Notes: generated by a model not told the origin, from the sequence alone. A stretch of DNA of 14,793 bases from Alphaproteobacteria bacterium (GCA_023259875.1 JALRFL010000022.1:1-14793), one strand, 5' to 3'; counted from the first letter of the stretch, positions 1-7,675 are shown. Program-made: numbers and translations.

Positions 1-186
1 ACGATCGTTAAACCCTTTTAATTGAAGCGTCCAGTAGGTTGCAGCAGCAAATCCGATTAACAAAAAAAGCCAAGAAGCACCATTGGCGACCCACCAGTTT
101 TGAAGTTCGAGATTACGGAGCATTTCGAAAGGGGTAAACAGGACTTCTTCGAAGAGGTATGCAATGGCTTCAAAAAAATTTTTCAT
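1..186 (-). CDS. Partial DUF6341-like small membrane protein, Flavobacteria-type
   Basis: The minus strand from the ATG at 186 is open to base 1, giving 62 residues with no stop, so the gene runs off the left edge. The protein starts MKNFFEAIAYLFEEVLF and contains the motifs TPFEMLRNLELQNWW (residues 18-32), a hydrophobic helix around 38-52 and YWTLQLKGFND near the end. This pattern (F-A-x-x-L-F-x-x-V-L-F-x-P-F, L-R-x-L-E-L-x-N-W-W, then one membrane helix and Y-W-x-x-Q-L-K-x-F-N-D) is what I recall of the roughly 70-residue DUF6341 proteins of Flavobacteriaceae, usually found near upp and DUF6427. Function is unknown. No SD precedes the ATG, as is usual in Bacteroidetes and unlike most genes here. 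The assignment is from memory of the family; the reading frame is certain, the phylum call is probable. Confidence 0.72.
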   Translation of the reverse strand, partial: MKNFFEAIAYLFEEVLFTPFEMLRNLELQNWWVANGASWLFLLIGFAAATYWTLQLKGFNDR

Positions 187-208
187 CAGTCTTTGATTAA
201 TTATATTG

Positions 209-238
209 CAAAAATAACAAATACTCCAATGCGTACAA
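209..238 (-). promoter_or_regulatory. Bacteroidetes-type promoter (TTG-N19-TAnnTTTG) for the DUF6341-like gene
   Basis: Read on the minus strand there is TTG at 238-236, a 19-base spacer, then TATTTTTG at 216-209, which fits the -7 box TAnnTTTG and the -33 TTG of Bacteroidetes sigma factor promoters. It lies 22 bases upstream of the ATG at 186 in an AT-rich stretch (16 G/C in bases 181-240). The short motif could occur by chance in AT-rich DNA, but its spacing and position support the phylum call for the gene it precedes. Confidence 0.45.
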
Positions 239-249
239 GAGCTAACGGT

Positions 250-1641
250 TTAGCTTCCTGATGCGGTAAGGGTGACAAAATTGCTGATAGTTCCGTCCCT
301 CATGGCTTCAAATGCGGTGCCTTGATCAAGGGGGGCCTTGGCTTTTAACGCAATAGCAAAACGGTTACCGCCACGAATAAAATCAGATGTTGCCGCCGCC
401 AAAGGCTGAACAAAATCTAATTGCTGGCTTAGCATCCCATAAAACAAAATCGCTCTTGATATATTCTCAGCTAAAGCCTCCCGATTTCCGCCCGAATACG
501 CATCCAGCATGATATCTGCCAATTTGTCATCGGTGTAAATCAACTCAAAATGATCCAAAGCAAGAGGCGTCTCTGCTAAAGCAGTTTGGGGCATATCCCC
601 AGAAGCGTTAGCAAGTATCATCTCGTAAGTGCGCTTATCCATTCCGGTTATCAAACCCGAGATATCCAATTTCCCCAGATCCGCAACATCCATGTCGTAA
701 TTCATGCTTACGGTTTCTTTTTCTAAACTCACCTCATAGTTCATCAAAAGATCAACTGCGAACTCCTCAATGCCAGTTGTCATCATGATGGCTTTTATTT
801 CCGGATTGGCCATCAGATCAGGGGTTGAGATCATATCGTCTATGGCAATATTGATACTGGTCAACATTCCGCGATCACGCGTCATATCGCTGATCGCTAT
901 GGATTTAGCATTAATATTTCCAGAGGCAGATTTGACCTTGAGGTTTTTAATTTCAAACGCGGATATGCCCAGCTGATTGCGGATCATCGCTTCTTCGTCC
1001 CAGAGCATAAGAGGAAGAATATCTATCCGATCAACAGTAAAGGCGCTGGCACTGACTGCATCACCAAAGCTTTCCGCCTCCAGATTCTCAACCGCAATTC
1101 CCATGCTGGCGTCTTTGATATTGGTAAGCTCTAACTTGCTAAAGCGGAGGCTTTCACGATCTTGTGCTAGCGCTGTATTTTTAAGGGTAATCCGATCCAC
1201 CACCAGCATTTGCACAAGTCGCATCGGGTCGCTTGCCAATGCCCTGACATCATTTTTTAGGATAGCCGCTTGACGGATTTCTAACCCACCGATAGTGGCA
1301 AGGCTCTGCCCATTTCCGGTCACGCTGATCTGTGCGGCGTCAATTACATCAATGACCTCATCATCACCGGCAACGGTAATCTGGTCTATGGTGATGCTGT
1401 GCCCCTCATCAGAGGTAAGCCTGATATCAGAGACCGTAAGCGCGCGCGTGAACCCATTTGCGGAATAATCCCCATAAGACAGGCTGAACCCATCCATGTT
1501 TTGTTCCACATAGGCCTCTGCCTTGGTTAGCATGCCGCCAGCAAAAATCTGAGCCTTGTGTTGGATATACCAAAACCCTGCCGCACCCATCGCCGATGCG
1601 ACGATAAGGCCGCCAATGCCATATCTGATTGTTTTGCTCAT
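250..1641 (-). CDS. Membrane-anchored exported protein of unknown function
   Basis: A 463-residue protein not assigned to a named family. Residues 7-27 form one hydrophobic segment (GIGGLIVASAMGAAGFWYI) after a short basic start, so it is probably anchored in the inner membrane by its N-terminus with the rest in the periplasm. The remainder alternates short beta-like stretches with I/V/L-D-x-I-x-I patterns ('ITIDQITVAG', 'LEIRQAAI', 'LRFSKLELTNI', 'FEIKNLKV') typical of AsmA-like or DUF945/DUF2125-like long beta proteins at the envelope; this likeness is only of style. The ATG at 1641 has AAGGA 8 bases upstream. It ends in TAA at 252-250, very close to the suspected sequence join, so its last residues and 3' flank deserve caution. 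The neighbour upstream (1726-4167) is co-directional, 84 bases away. Confidence 0.75.
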   Translation of the reverse strand: MSKTIRYGIGGLIVASAMGAAGFWYIQHKAQIFAGGMLTKAEAYVEQNMDGFSLSYGDYSANGFTRALTVSDIRLTSDEGHSITIDQITVAGDDEVIDVIDAAQISVTGNGQSLATIGGLEIRQAAILKNDVRALASDPMRLVQMLVVDRITLKNTALAQDRESLRFSKLELTNIKDASMGIAVENLEAESFGDAVSASAFTVDRIDILPLMLWDEEAMIRNQLGISAFEIKNLKVKSASGNINAKSIAISDMTRDRGMLTSINIAIDDMISTPDLMANPEIKAIMMTTGIEEFAVDLLMNYEVSLEKETVSMNYDMDVADLGKLDISGLITGMDKRTYEMILANASGDMPQTALAETPLALDHFELIYTDDKLADIMLDAYSGGNREALAENISRAILFYGMLSQQLDFVQPLAAATSDFIRGGNRFAIALKAKAPLDQGTAFEAMRDGTISNFVTLTASGS

Positions 1642-1674
1642 ATTGAATATCCTTATGGTCTAGCCGCATCAAGC

Positions 1675-1707
1675 AAGCATAACTGGCTTTCCTAGGATAA
1701 GCATAAC
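1675..1707. repeat. Two 9-bp direct repeats upstream of the 250-1641 gene
   Basis: AAGCATAAC occurs at 1675-1683 and again at 1699-1707, 24 bases apart start to start, inside the 84-base gap between the DMGDH-like gene and the exported-protein gene. On the minus strand each copy reads GTTATGCTT, which contains a TATGCT -10-like hexamer, so they could be duplicated promoter elements or a paired binding site. Two copies of nine bases are weak evidence. Confidence 0.3.
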
Positions 1708-1725
1708 ACGCAAAACGCACCTCTG

Positions 1726-4167
1726 CTATGATCGCATTCGGCTTCCATTGGCATCAAACAGCGGTGTCGCCTGAAGATGGGATGGCAACATTTCGCCTAA
1801 GAGTTCAATTTCCCAACCTTCGGGTTGATCAGCTAAGGCCTTTGGCACATAGCCAAGCGCAACAGATTTCCCCGACGCATGCGCATATCCGCCAGAGGTC
1901 ACCCAACCAACCACTTCACCATTATGGGCAATAGGTTCATCCCCGATCACATCGGCTTGATTAGCCTCAACCACAAAGGCGCGAAGGCGCATTTTTCCAC
2001 CATCTGTTTTTTCTTTTTGAGCGGCGGCCTTACCAATAAAATCTGCGGCTTTGTCATAAGCAACAAACCGTGACAGGCCACATTCCACCGGCCCATAAGT
2101 AGGCCGATATTCTCGCGCCCAACTGCCAAAATTCTTTTCTAGTCTTAGCGCATTAAGCGCCCGGCTACCCACCAATCGGATGCCATGCGCCGCCCCAGCG
2201 GCCATAATATCGTCAAACAAACGCTGTTGGTATTCGGGCTTCACCCATATCTCATAGCCAAGGTCACCCGTATAACTGACCCGGCCAATAATCACCGGAA
2301 CCATGCCAAGATGGATTTGGCGAATATCCATAAAACGGAACCCGTCATTTGAGACATCTTCCCGTGTTAAGGCCGCCAGCACATCACGCGATTTTGGCCC
2401 GGCAAGCGATAACCCTGTCATGCCTTGCCCAAGCGACGAGATAGCAACACTGCCATCATCAGGCAGGTGTGAAGTGAACCAGCGCATATGATAATTTTCC
2501 CCAACACCCGAGCCAATAATCATAAACTGATCCTCAGCAAGACGCGACAGCGTGAAGTCGCCGATCACCTTACCATCTGCCTTTAGCATAGGCGCAAGGG
2601 TCATACGGCCGATCTCTGGCAACTGGCACGCCAGCATCTGATCAAGCCATGCCGCGGCACCAGCGCCAGTAATGCGATATTTTGCAAAACCCGAAGTTTC
2701 CATTAGGCCAACACCATTGCGAACGGCTTTGGCCTCTGCCCCGACATGATCAAAATCTGTACTGCGCCGCCAACTAAACACATCCTTGACCCCATCAGGG
2801 GCAAACCATAGCGCCTGTTCCAGACCATAAGCCGCGCCAAATTGCGCCCCAGCAGAAGCCAAACGACCATAAATAGGTGTTGTCATCAGGGGGCGAGCGG
2901 CTGTTAATTCTTCGTTTGGGTAGCGGATAGAAAACCGCCGCGAATAATTCTCTCTCACCCTTGCATTCGTATAGGCCATATTGGCGTAATCCCCAAAACG
3001 GCTGATATCCATGGCCCAGATATCAAAACCCGGATCACCATCAACCATCCAGTTAGCCAGTGACAGCCCAACGCCGCCGCCTTGGCTGAACCCTGCCATC
3101 ACGCCGCAAGCGTTCCAGAAATTGGTCATGCCGCGCACTGGCCCAACCAAAGGATTGCCATCCGGAGCAAAAGTAAATGGCCCATTGATAATCTGACGAA
3201 TACCGGCTTTTTCAAAAGCGGGGAAATGCTTAAAGCCAACCTCAAGGGATGGGGCAATACGGTCAATATCCGGCTCCAACAACTCATGCCCAAATTCCCA
3301 TGGGGTGTCGTGTTCAGACCATGGCTTACATGACCGCTCATAAGTGCCCATCAGCATACCGCCGCGTTCCTGACGCAGATAAATCTCACCGTCAAAGTCA
3401 ACAACATGCAACACTTCTTTGCCTGTGGATGTGTTGATCTCTGCCACCTCTGGCATATCTTCGGTCAACAGATACATATGTTCCATAGCTAGCACGGGCA
3501 ATTCCAGTCCAACCATGCGGCCAATCTCACGCGCCCATAAACCGCCGCAATTGACAACATGTTCGGCTTGAATATCCCCGTTATTGGTGTGAACCGTCCA
3601 TGTTCCATCGGGTTTTTGGGTAAGGCTTTCCACCTTGGTCTGGGTATAATAAACCGCGCCGGCCTTCCTCGCCGCTTTGGCATAGGCATGGGTGACACCA
3701 TAGGGATCAAGATGGCCTTCGATGGGGTCAAACATACCGCCGACAAATTGGCTAGGGTCAATCAGAGGCATCAGTTCCGCCGCTTGTTCTGCCGTAACCA
3801 GCTCAAGGCCTTCCATTTCCAGATATTTGCCCTTGGCATAAACGCCCTTTAGCCAATCAAATCTTTCTTGGGTGGCGGCCATCATAATGCCGCCAGTGAT
3901 ATGCATGGTGATATCCTGACCGGATATTTCTTCAATCTCACGGTAGAGCTTAATCGTATATTGCTGTAATTTGGCAACATTCGGATCACCGTTAATCGTG
4001 TGCATCCCCCCTGCCGCGTGCCAAGTAGAACCAGAGGTAAGGTCTTTCCGCTCAAGCAGCATGACATCTGTCCAACCGCGTTTGGTCAGATGATATAGCA
4101 CCGACGCCCCAACAACACCGCCGCCAATAACAACCACACGCGCCTGTGTCTTCATCTGTTCTGCCAT
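1726..4167 (-). CDS. Dimethylglycine dehydrogenase-family FAD/GcvT enzyme
   Basis: 813 residues, the usual length for the DMGDH/sarcosine dehydrogenase family. The N-terminal half is a DAO-type FAD domain: GGGVVG at 15-20 binds the ADP part of FAD, and the S-T-W-H-A-A-G motif places His50 where DMGDH-type enzymes attach FAD covalently. A central FAO_M-like linker lies about 370-425. Residues ~430-800 are a GcvT-like folate-binding half, with YTGDLGYEIWV at 632-642, RLEKNFGSW at 675-683 and the C-terminal barrel with GWVTSGGYAHASGKSVALGY at 754-773. The family oxidises an N-methyl group and passes formaldehyde to tetrahydrofolate, giving 5,10-methylene-THF. ATG at 4167 follows GGGAG with 8-base spacing. 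No signal peptide is seen, so it should be cytoplasmic. Substrate is uncertain: marine alphaproteobacteria carry many paralogues, for dimethylglycine, sarcosine or other methylated amines. Confidence 0.88.
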   Translation of the reverse strand: MAEQMKTQARVVVIGGGVVGASVLYHLTKRGWTDVMLLERKDLTSGSTWHAAGGMHTINGDPNVAKLQQYTIKLYREIEEISGQDITMHITGGIMMAATQERFDWLKGVYAKGKYLEMEGLELVTAEQAAELMPLIDPSQFVGGMFDPIEGHLDPYGVTHAYAKAARKAGAVYYTQTKVESLTQKPDGTWTVHTNNGDIQAEHVVNCGGLWAREIGRMVGLELPVLAMEHMYLLTEDMPEVAEINTSTGKEVLHVVDFDGEIYLRQERGGMLMGTYERSCKPWSEHDTPWEFGHELLEPDIDRIAPSLEVGFKHFPAFEKAGIRQIINGPFTFAPDGNPLVGPVRGMTNFWNACGVMAGFSQGGGVGLSLANWMVDGDPGFDIWAMDISRFGDYANMAYTNARVRENYSRRFSIRYPNEELTAARPLMTTPIYGRLASAGAQFGAAYGLEQALWFAPDGVKDVFSWRRSTDFDHVGAEAKAVRNGVGLMETSGFAKYRITGAGAAAWLDQMLACQLPEIGRMTLAPMLKADGKVIGDFTLSRLAEDQFMIIGSGVGENYHMRWFTSHLPDDGSVAISSLGQGMTGLSLAGPKSRDVLAALTREDVSNDGFRFMDIRQIHLGMVPVIIGRVSYTGDLGYEIWVKPEYQQRLFDDIMAAGAAHGIRLVGSRALNALRLEKNFGSWAREYRPTYGPVECGLSRFVAYDKAADFIGKAAAQKEKTDGGKMRLRAFVVEANQADVIGDEPIAHNGEVVGWVTSGGYAHASGKSVALGYVPKALADQPEGWEIELLGEMLPSHLQATPLFDANGSRMRS

Positions 4168-4208
4168 GAGATTATCTCCCTTTTATCTAACATATCACTG
4201 ACCATAAG

Positions 4209-4224
4209 ATGTTTGATATAACAT
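4209..4224. promoter_or_regulatory. Inverted repeat ATGTT-N6-AACAT, possible operator
   Basis: In the 221-base gap between the divergent DMGDH-like and LysE-family genes, ATGTT (4209-4213) and AACAT (4220-4224) form a perfect 5+6+5 inverted repeat. It lies 42-57 bases upstream of the DMGDH-like start codon, where a repressor or activator would act. No regulator is encoded in the window. Confidence 0.3.
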
Positions 4225-4239
4225 GAATGGCAAACCTTG

Positions 4240-4257
4240 ATGATATAATAATATCAT
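4240..4257. promoter_or_regulatory. Inverted repeat ATGATAT-N4-ATATCAT, possible operator
   Basis: A perfect 7+4+7 inverted repeat, 15 bases from the ATGTT/AACAT repeat, in the same divergent gap. It is AT-rich, with the size and symmetry of a site for a dimeric regulator (GntR-, MarR- or LysR-type are all possible). The rest of the gap (4168-4388) is AT-rich and I see no other gene in it. It may instead be a weak RNA hairpin. Confidence 0.35.
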
Positions 4258-4388
4258 TGTGTTATGACTTCACGATATGATGGTGCAAACCTGTTAGCGT
4301 CATGATTAACTCTAAGATAATTACAGGCACAGTTAACATAAGAAATATCTCTGGATAAGACACAAACCGTTCAATACCCGACAATAAC

Positions 4389-5021
4389 ATGACCCTGTCT
4401 TTTTATGATTTGTGGCTATATGCATTGGCCATTTTTGTTCTGTTTCTCACCCCCGGGCCGGTATGGGTGGCGATATTGGCGCGCGCTGTATCCAGCGGAT
4501 TTCATGGGGTCTGGCCCCTTGCTGCAGGGGTAGCATTAGGGGATTTTATCTGGCCTCTTGCAGCGATGGCAGGGGTTAGCGTTCTGGTTAGCCTCAATGC
4601 TAATTTTCTGGACATCCTCGCGCTGATTGCGGTTGTGATTTTTTTCACCATGGGGGTGATGCTGATTCGTCATGCCGATACCCCCCCTGAACGGCTAAGC
4701 CGTCTAACACGGGCAGGGTTTCTCGCGGGTTTTAGCGCTGGGCTTCTGGTCATCATCGGCAACCCCAAGGCGATGTTGTTTTATATGGGGTTATTGCCCG
4801 GATTTTTTGATTTGAGCGGCATCACCATGACGGATGCCTTGTTAATCAGCTTGGTTTCTATGGTGGTTCCGTTTACAGGCAATCTGGTGCTTGGGGTGAT
4901 GGTCGGAAAAAGCCGAGGCTGGCTCAACACCCCGGGGCGTATCAAGCGCCTTAATACGGTTTCAGGCGTTTTGCTGATCGGGGTTGGGATCGTCATTCTG
5001 ATTGGCAAAATCAGCGGCTAG
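4389..5021 (+). CDS. LysE/RhtB-family amino acid exporter
   Basis: 210 residues, the normal size of this family, with about six hydrophobic segments. Family hallmarks are the LTPGP motif at residues 20-24 in the first helix, the G-x-x-x-G-W/F-x-x-G region near 36-50 ('SSGFHGVWPLAAGVALGD'), and 'GNPKAMLFYMGLLPGF' in the middle, the conserved N-P-K-A motif. These inner-membrane carriers export amino acids or derivatives; the actual substrate cannot be read from sequence. It is transcribed away from the DMGDH-like gene and may relieve build-up of an amino acid made by nearby catabolism (inference). No convincing SD precedes the ATG at 4389, so its translation start is less certain than its neighbours'. 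It ends in TAG at 5019-5021, overlapping the stop of the convergent gene. Confidence 0.85.
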   Translation: MTLSFYDLWLYALAIFVLFLTPGPVWVAILARAVSSGFHGVWPLAAGVALGDFIWPLAAMAGVSVLVSLNANFLDILALIAVVIFFTMGVMLIRHADTPPERLSRLTRAGFLAGFSAGLLVIIGNPKAMLFYMGLLPGFFDLSGITMTDALLISLVSMVVPFTGNLVLGVMVGKSRGWLNTPGRIKRLNTVSGVLLIGVGIVILIGKISG

Positions 5022-5953
5022 AACGCATCCTCACGCCGCCGCACCTCTGCTGATAGCACTTGATTGTAAGGCGTTGGGATATCCATTTCCTTACCCAGCA
5101 CCGAGACCATCCCATTAATCGCATCAATTTCAGATCGCCGTTTGGCCTGATGGTCCAGTCGCATAGATGGGCTGGCCGCCGGTATCCCTTCGGCAAAGGC
5201 GGTGGCATAAGCCACGGGATCATCAAAAGAAAAATTAATGCCCTTAGCCACGCCAATGCGATAGGCCTCAAGCATGGTATTAAGGGCGATATCACGCCAT
5301 TCGGGCTGGGCAAACAGCTCCCCCACCGCGCAATCAAACACCGTGCAAGGGGCACTTAGCATAACATTGCAAATATATTTTTCCCAGATCAGCTGATTGA
5401 TATCAGCATAGGCCGTGGCCTTAAATCCTGCCTTTTGCCACAGCGCCTCTAATGCCTGCAATCGCGGTGTGATGCCGCCTGAAATCTCGCCAATGCGAAT
5501 CTGCCGCATATTGTTATGATGAATATGCCCCGGCTTAACGATTGAGGCGCCAAACCCCTCAGCCACACCCACCAGCACTTGATCTGTTGGCATATATTGG
5601 GCAATGCGATCCGCCGCCCCAAGACCGTTCTGAATAGTCAGGATCAACGCCTCTGGCCGTGCCATTTTGGCAATCGCTTCTGCCGCCGCCCCAACACCTG
5701 ATGCTTTGGTGGCGATCACAAACACATCCGCGTCTTTGGCCACACCGATATCCGTGGATGCCGTGATGTTGGCGATCATCCTATCGCCAGATATCCCACT
5801 TAAATGCAACCCTTGCTGTGTGATGGTGTCGATATGCTCTGCCCAAGTATCAATAGCGATAACTTGCTTTCCGGCTTCAGCAAACAACCCGGCATAAACC
5901 CCGCCCATAGCACCTGTTCCAATGATGGCAATAACCGGATTTTCTGGAAACAT
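5018..5953 (-). CDS. 2-dehydropantoate 2-reductase family (ApbA/PanE-like)
   Basis: 311 residues. The Rossmann motif is G12-T-G-A-M-G17 for NADP(H). Other hallmarks are ATKA at 81-84, QNGLG at 108-112, the catalytic Lys192 and Asn196 in W-E-K-Y-I-C-N, and the C-terminal S-M-x-x-D-H-x-x-x-R-R-S-E-I-D segment at 263-277 with Glu275. All expected KPR active-site residues appear present, so it is likely an active NADPH-dependent reductase of a 2-keto acid. True PanE makes pantoate for vitamin B5, but catabolic clusters often carry KPR paralogues with other substrates, so I give no symbol. ATG at 5953 follows a strong GAGGGGG. It is divergent from the mttB-like gene across a 159-base gap and convergent with the LysE-family gene, sharing the four bases CTAG. 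Confidence 0.85.
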   Translation of the reverse strand: MFPENPVIAIIGTGAMGGVYAGLFAEAGKQVIAIDTWAEHIDTITQQGLHLSGISGDRMIANITASTDIGVAKDADVFVIATKASGVGAAAEAIAKMARPEALILTIQNGLGAADRIAQYMPTDQVLVGVAEGFGASIVKPGHIHHNNMRQIRIGEISGGITPRLQALEALWQKAGFKATAYADINQLIWEKYICNVMLSAPCTVFDCAVGELFAQPEWRDIALNTMLEAYRIGVAKGINFSFDDPVAYATAFAEGIPAASPSMRLDHQAKRRSEIDAINGMVSVLGKEMDIPTPYNQVLSAEVRRREDAF

Positions 5954-6038
5954 CTCATCCCCCTCACAATGCTTTTGACAATTACCATAAATATGACGAT
6001 AGGCTTTTTATGTCATGATCATTAAGGCTACGCTCTGA

Positions 6039-6066
6039 TTGCCATTGATGGCAACTGTGTTATAGT
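6039..6066 (+). promoter_or_regulatory. Sigma70-type promoter with inverted repeat over the -35, ahead of the mttB-like gene
   Basis: TTGCCA (6039-6044) and TATAGT (6061-6066) are separated by 16 bases and each matches the sigma70 consensus at five of six positions. The -35 hexamer is also the left arm of a perfect inverted repeat TTGCCA-TTGA-TGGCAA (6039-6054), so a dimeric repressor there would block RNA polymerase. The leader to the ATG at 6113 would be about 40 bases. Confidence 0.5.
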
Positions 6067-6112
6067 TTTTCAAGGCCTTTCATAGATAAGAATTGTGATC
6101 AAAGAGGGGATC

Positions 6113-7660
6113 ATGTCAACCGATGCCATCACATCTGCACGCTCCGGTCGCCGCCGTAGAGGCAATCATCACAACCAGCAAAAAGCCCAAAGCCAACGGC
6201 TAAAAGCACAATCTGGCGGCTTAACCCCTTTGACCTTAGCCCAGTGTCAGATCATTCATGACGCGGCCTTGACCATCCTTGCTGAGATCGGACTAAAAGA
6301 CGCCCCGGATGAAGTCCTAAGCCTGCTTATCCCCAAAGGCGCAAAACCATCAGAAACAGGCCGGCTTCTTATTCCTGCCCATTTGATTGAACAGGCCATG
6401 TCTGATCTGCCAAAGACCTTCACCCTTCATGGCCGCAACCCAGATTATGATATGCCCCTTGGTGAGGGTTATGTCTATCTTGGCAGTGGCGGAGCCTCAC
6501 CACAAATCTTGGAATATGACGATGCCGGGGAAGTCTGTTATCGCCCTTCGCGGCTATCAGACCTTTACGACGCGGCAAGGCTAGTGGATCATTTGCCGCA
6601 TATTCATTTCTTTTCTCGGTCGGTGGTGGCAGGGGATATACCGGATGTCGAGACAATGGATATCAACACGGCTTATGCGTGTTTTTCCGGAACGGCGAAA
6701 CCCATTTTGACCAGCGCGTCTTCAAAAGATACCGCCGCCGCTGTCATTGCCATGGCCTATGCTATTGCCGGATCAGAAGACGCCTTCAGGCAACGGCCAT
6801 TTTTTGGCTTTAACATTAATCACGCGGTTCCGCCATTGCGCTTTGATGCGGAATCTTGCCAAGTGATTATTACCGCCGCCAAGGCTGGTGTTCCTGTGAT
6901 GATCAACACCTTTGGCCAGCTTGGGGCATCTAGCCCCGTCACCATGGCCGGTTGCCTCGCCCAAACCATGGCAGAAACCCTTGCCGGAATGGTCATTGCA
7001 TGGGCGGCAAACCCCGAAGCAAAAGCTGTCTTTGGCCCACGCCCCATGATTACAGACCTGCGCACAGGTGGTATGAGTGGCGGCAGTGGTGAGCAAGCGT
7101 TACTTACCGCCGCTTCTGCCCAAATGGCACAGTTTTATGGTTGGCCAAGTTCCACGATTGCCGGGGCAACAGACAGCAAAACCCTTGATGCCCAAAGCGG
7201 ATATGAAAAGGCATTGAATGTGACACTCGCGGTTGAGGCCGGCATAGATTTGGTCACCCAAGCCGCAGGTGCCCAAGCCAGCTTAATGGCCGCCTCAATG
7301 GCCGCTTATGTGTTGGATAATGATATGCTTGGGGCAATTATCAGAGCCAGTCAAAAGCCCCAGATCGATACCGACACGCTTGCCCTTGATGATATTCGCG
7401 CGGTAGCATCAGGCGAAGGGCATTTCCTAGGTCAACCAGCAACCCTAGCCCGTATGAACAGTGATTTCACCTATCCGGTTGTGGCAAACCGAACAAGCAT
7501 TGAAGAATGGCAAGCCAATGGCGGCACCAGCATTGACGAACGTGCCAGAGAAAAAGCGGCTGAAATTCTGGCACAGCCGCCTATCTCTCATATTCCTCTT
7601 GATATTGATCAACAGCTTCGTGAGGCGTTTGACATTCGCTTGCCTCCACCACTGGCCTAA
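6113..7660 (+). CDS. MttB-family corrinoid methyltransferase, non-pyrrolysine type
   Basis: 515 residues from the ATG at 6113, chosen because AGAGGGG ends a few bases upstream; a GTG at 6095 in frame would add six residues and lacks such a site. The protein shows the trimethylamine methyltransferase (MttB) family pattern: a basic, disordered start, then 'NTAYACFSGTAKPILTS', 'INHAVPPLRFD', 'GVPVMINTFGQLGASSPVT', 'FGPRPMITDLRTGGMSGGSGEQ' and 'GATDSKTLDAQSGYE' (from about residue 351). The frame is continuous, with no in-frame amber codon, so it belongs to the pyrrolysine-free branch whose studied members (MtgB-type and relatives) demethylate glycine betaine, proline betaine or carnitine-like quaternary amines. 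The methyl group should go to a Co(I) corrinoid protein, but no such partner or its reactivating ATPase is encoded here. Substrate is undetermined. Confidence 0.9.
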   Translation: MSTDAITSARSGRRRRGNHHNQQKAQSQRLKAQSGGLTPLTLAQCQIIHDAALTILAEIGLKDAPDEVLSLLIPKGAKPSETGRLLIPAHLIEQAMSDLPKTFTLHGRNPDYDMPLGEGYVYLGSGGASPQILEYDDAGEVCYRPSRLSDLYDAARLVDHLPHIHFFSRSVVAGDIPDVETMDINTAYACFSGTAKPILTSASSKDTAAAVIAMAYAIAGSEDAFRQRPFFGFNINHAVPPLRFDAESCQVIITAAKAGVPVMINTFGQLGASSPVTMAGCLAQTMAETLAGMVIAWAANPEAKAVFGPRPMITDLRTGGMSGGSGEQALLTAASAQMAQFYGWPSSTIAGATDSKTLDAQSGYEKALNVTLAVEAGIDLVTQAAGAQASLMAASMAAYVLDNDMLGAIIRASQKPQIDTDTLALDDIRAVASGEGHFLGQPATLARMNSDFTYPVVANRTSIEEWQANGGTSIDERAREKAAEILAQPPISHIPLDIDQQLREAFDIRLPPPLA

Positions 7661-7675
7661 CGCGAGTCGCGCATT

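Noticed and set aside
1427..1720. A 97-codon minus-strand frame spanning the gap upstream of the exported-protein gene
   Set aside because: It mostly overlaps the N-terminal part of the 250-1641 gene in another frame, and it has no domain or convincing SD.
6015..6022. ATGATCAT palindrome in the KPR/mttB-like gap
   Set aside because: An 8-base palindrome alone is too short to support a binding site.
6773..7096. Antisense frames within the mttB-like gene, up to 107 codons
   Set aside because: The plus-strand methyltransferase is unambiguous; the antisense products are shadows.
6113..7660. Pyrrolysine-containing MttB
   Set aside because: The open frame is full-length without an in-frame TAG, so amber readthrough is not needed.
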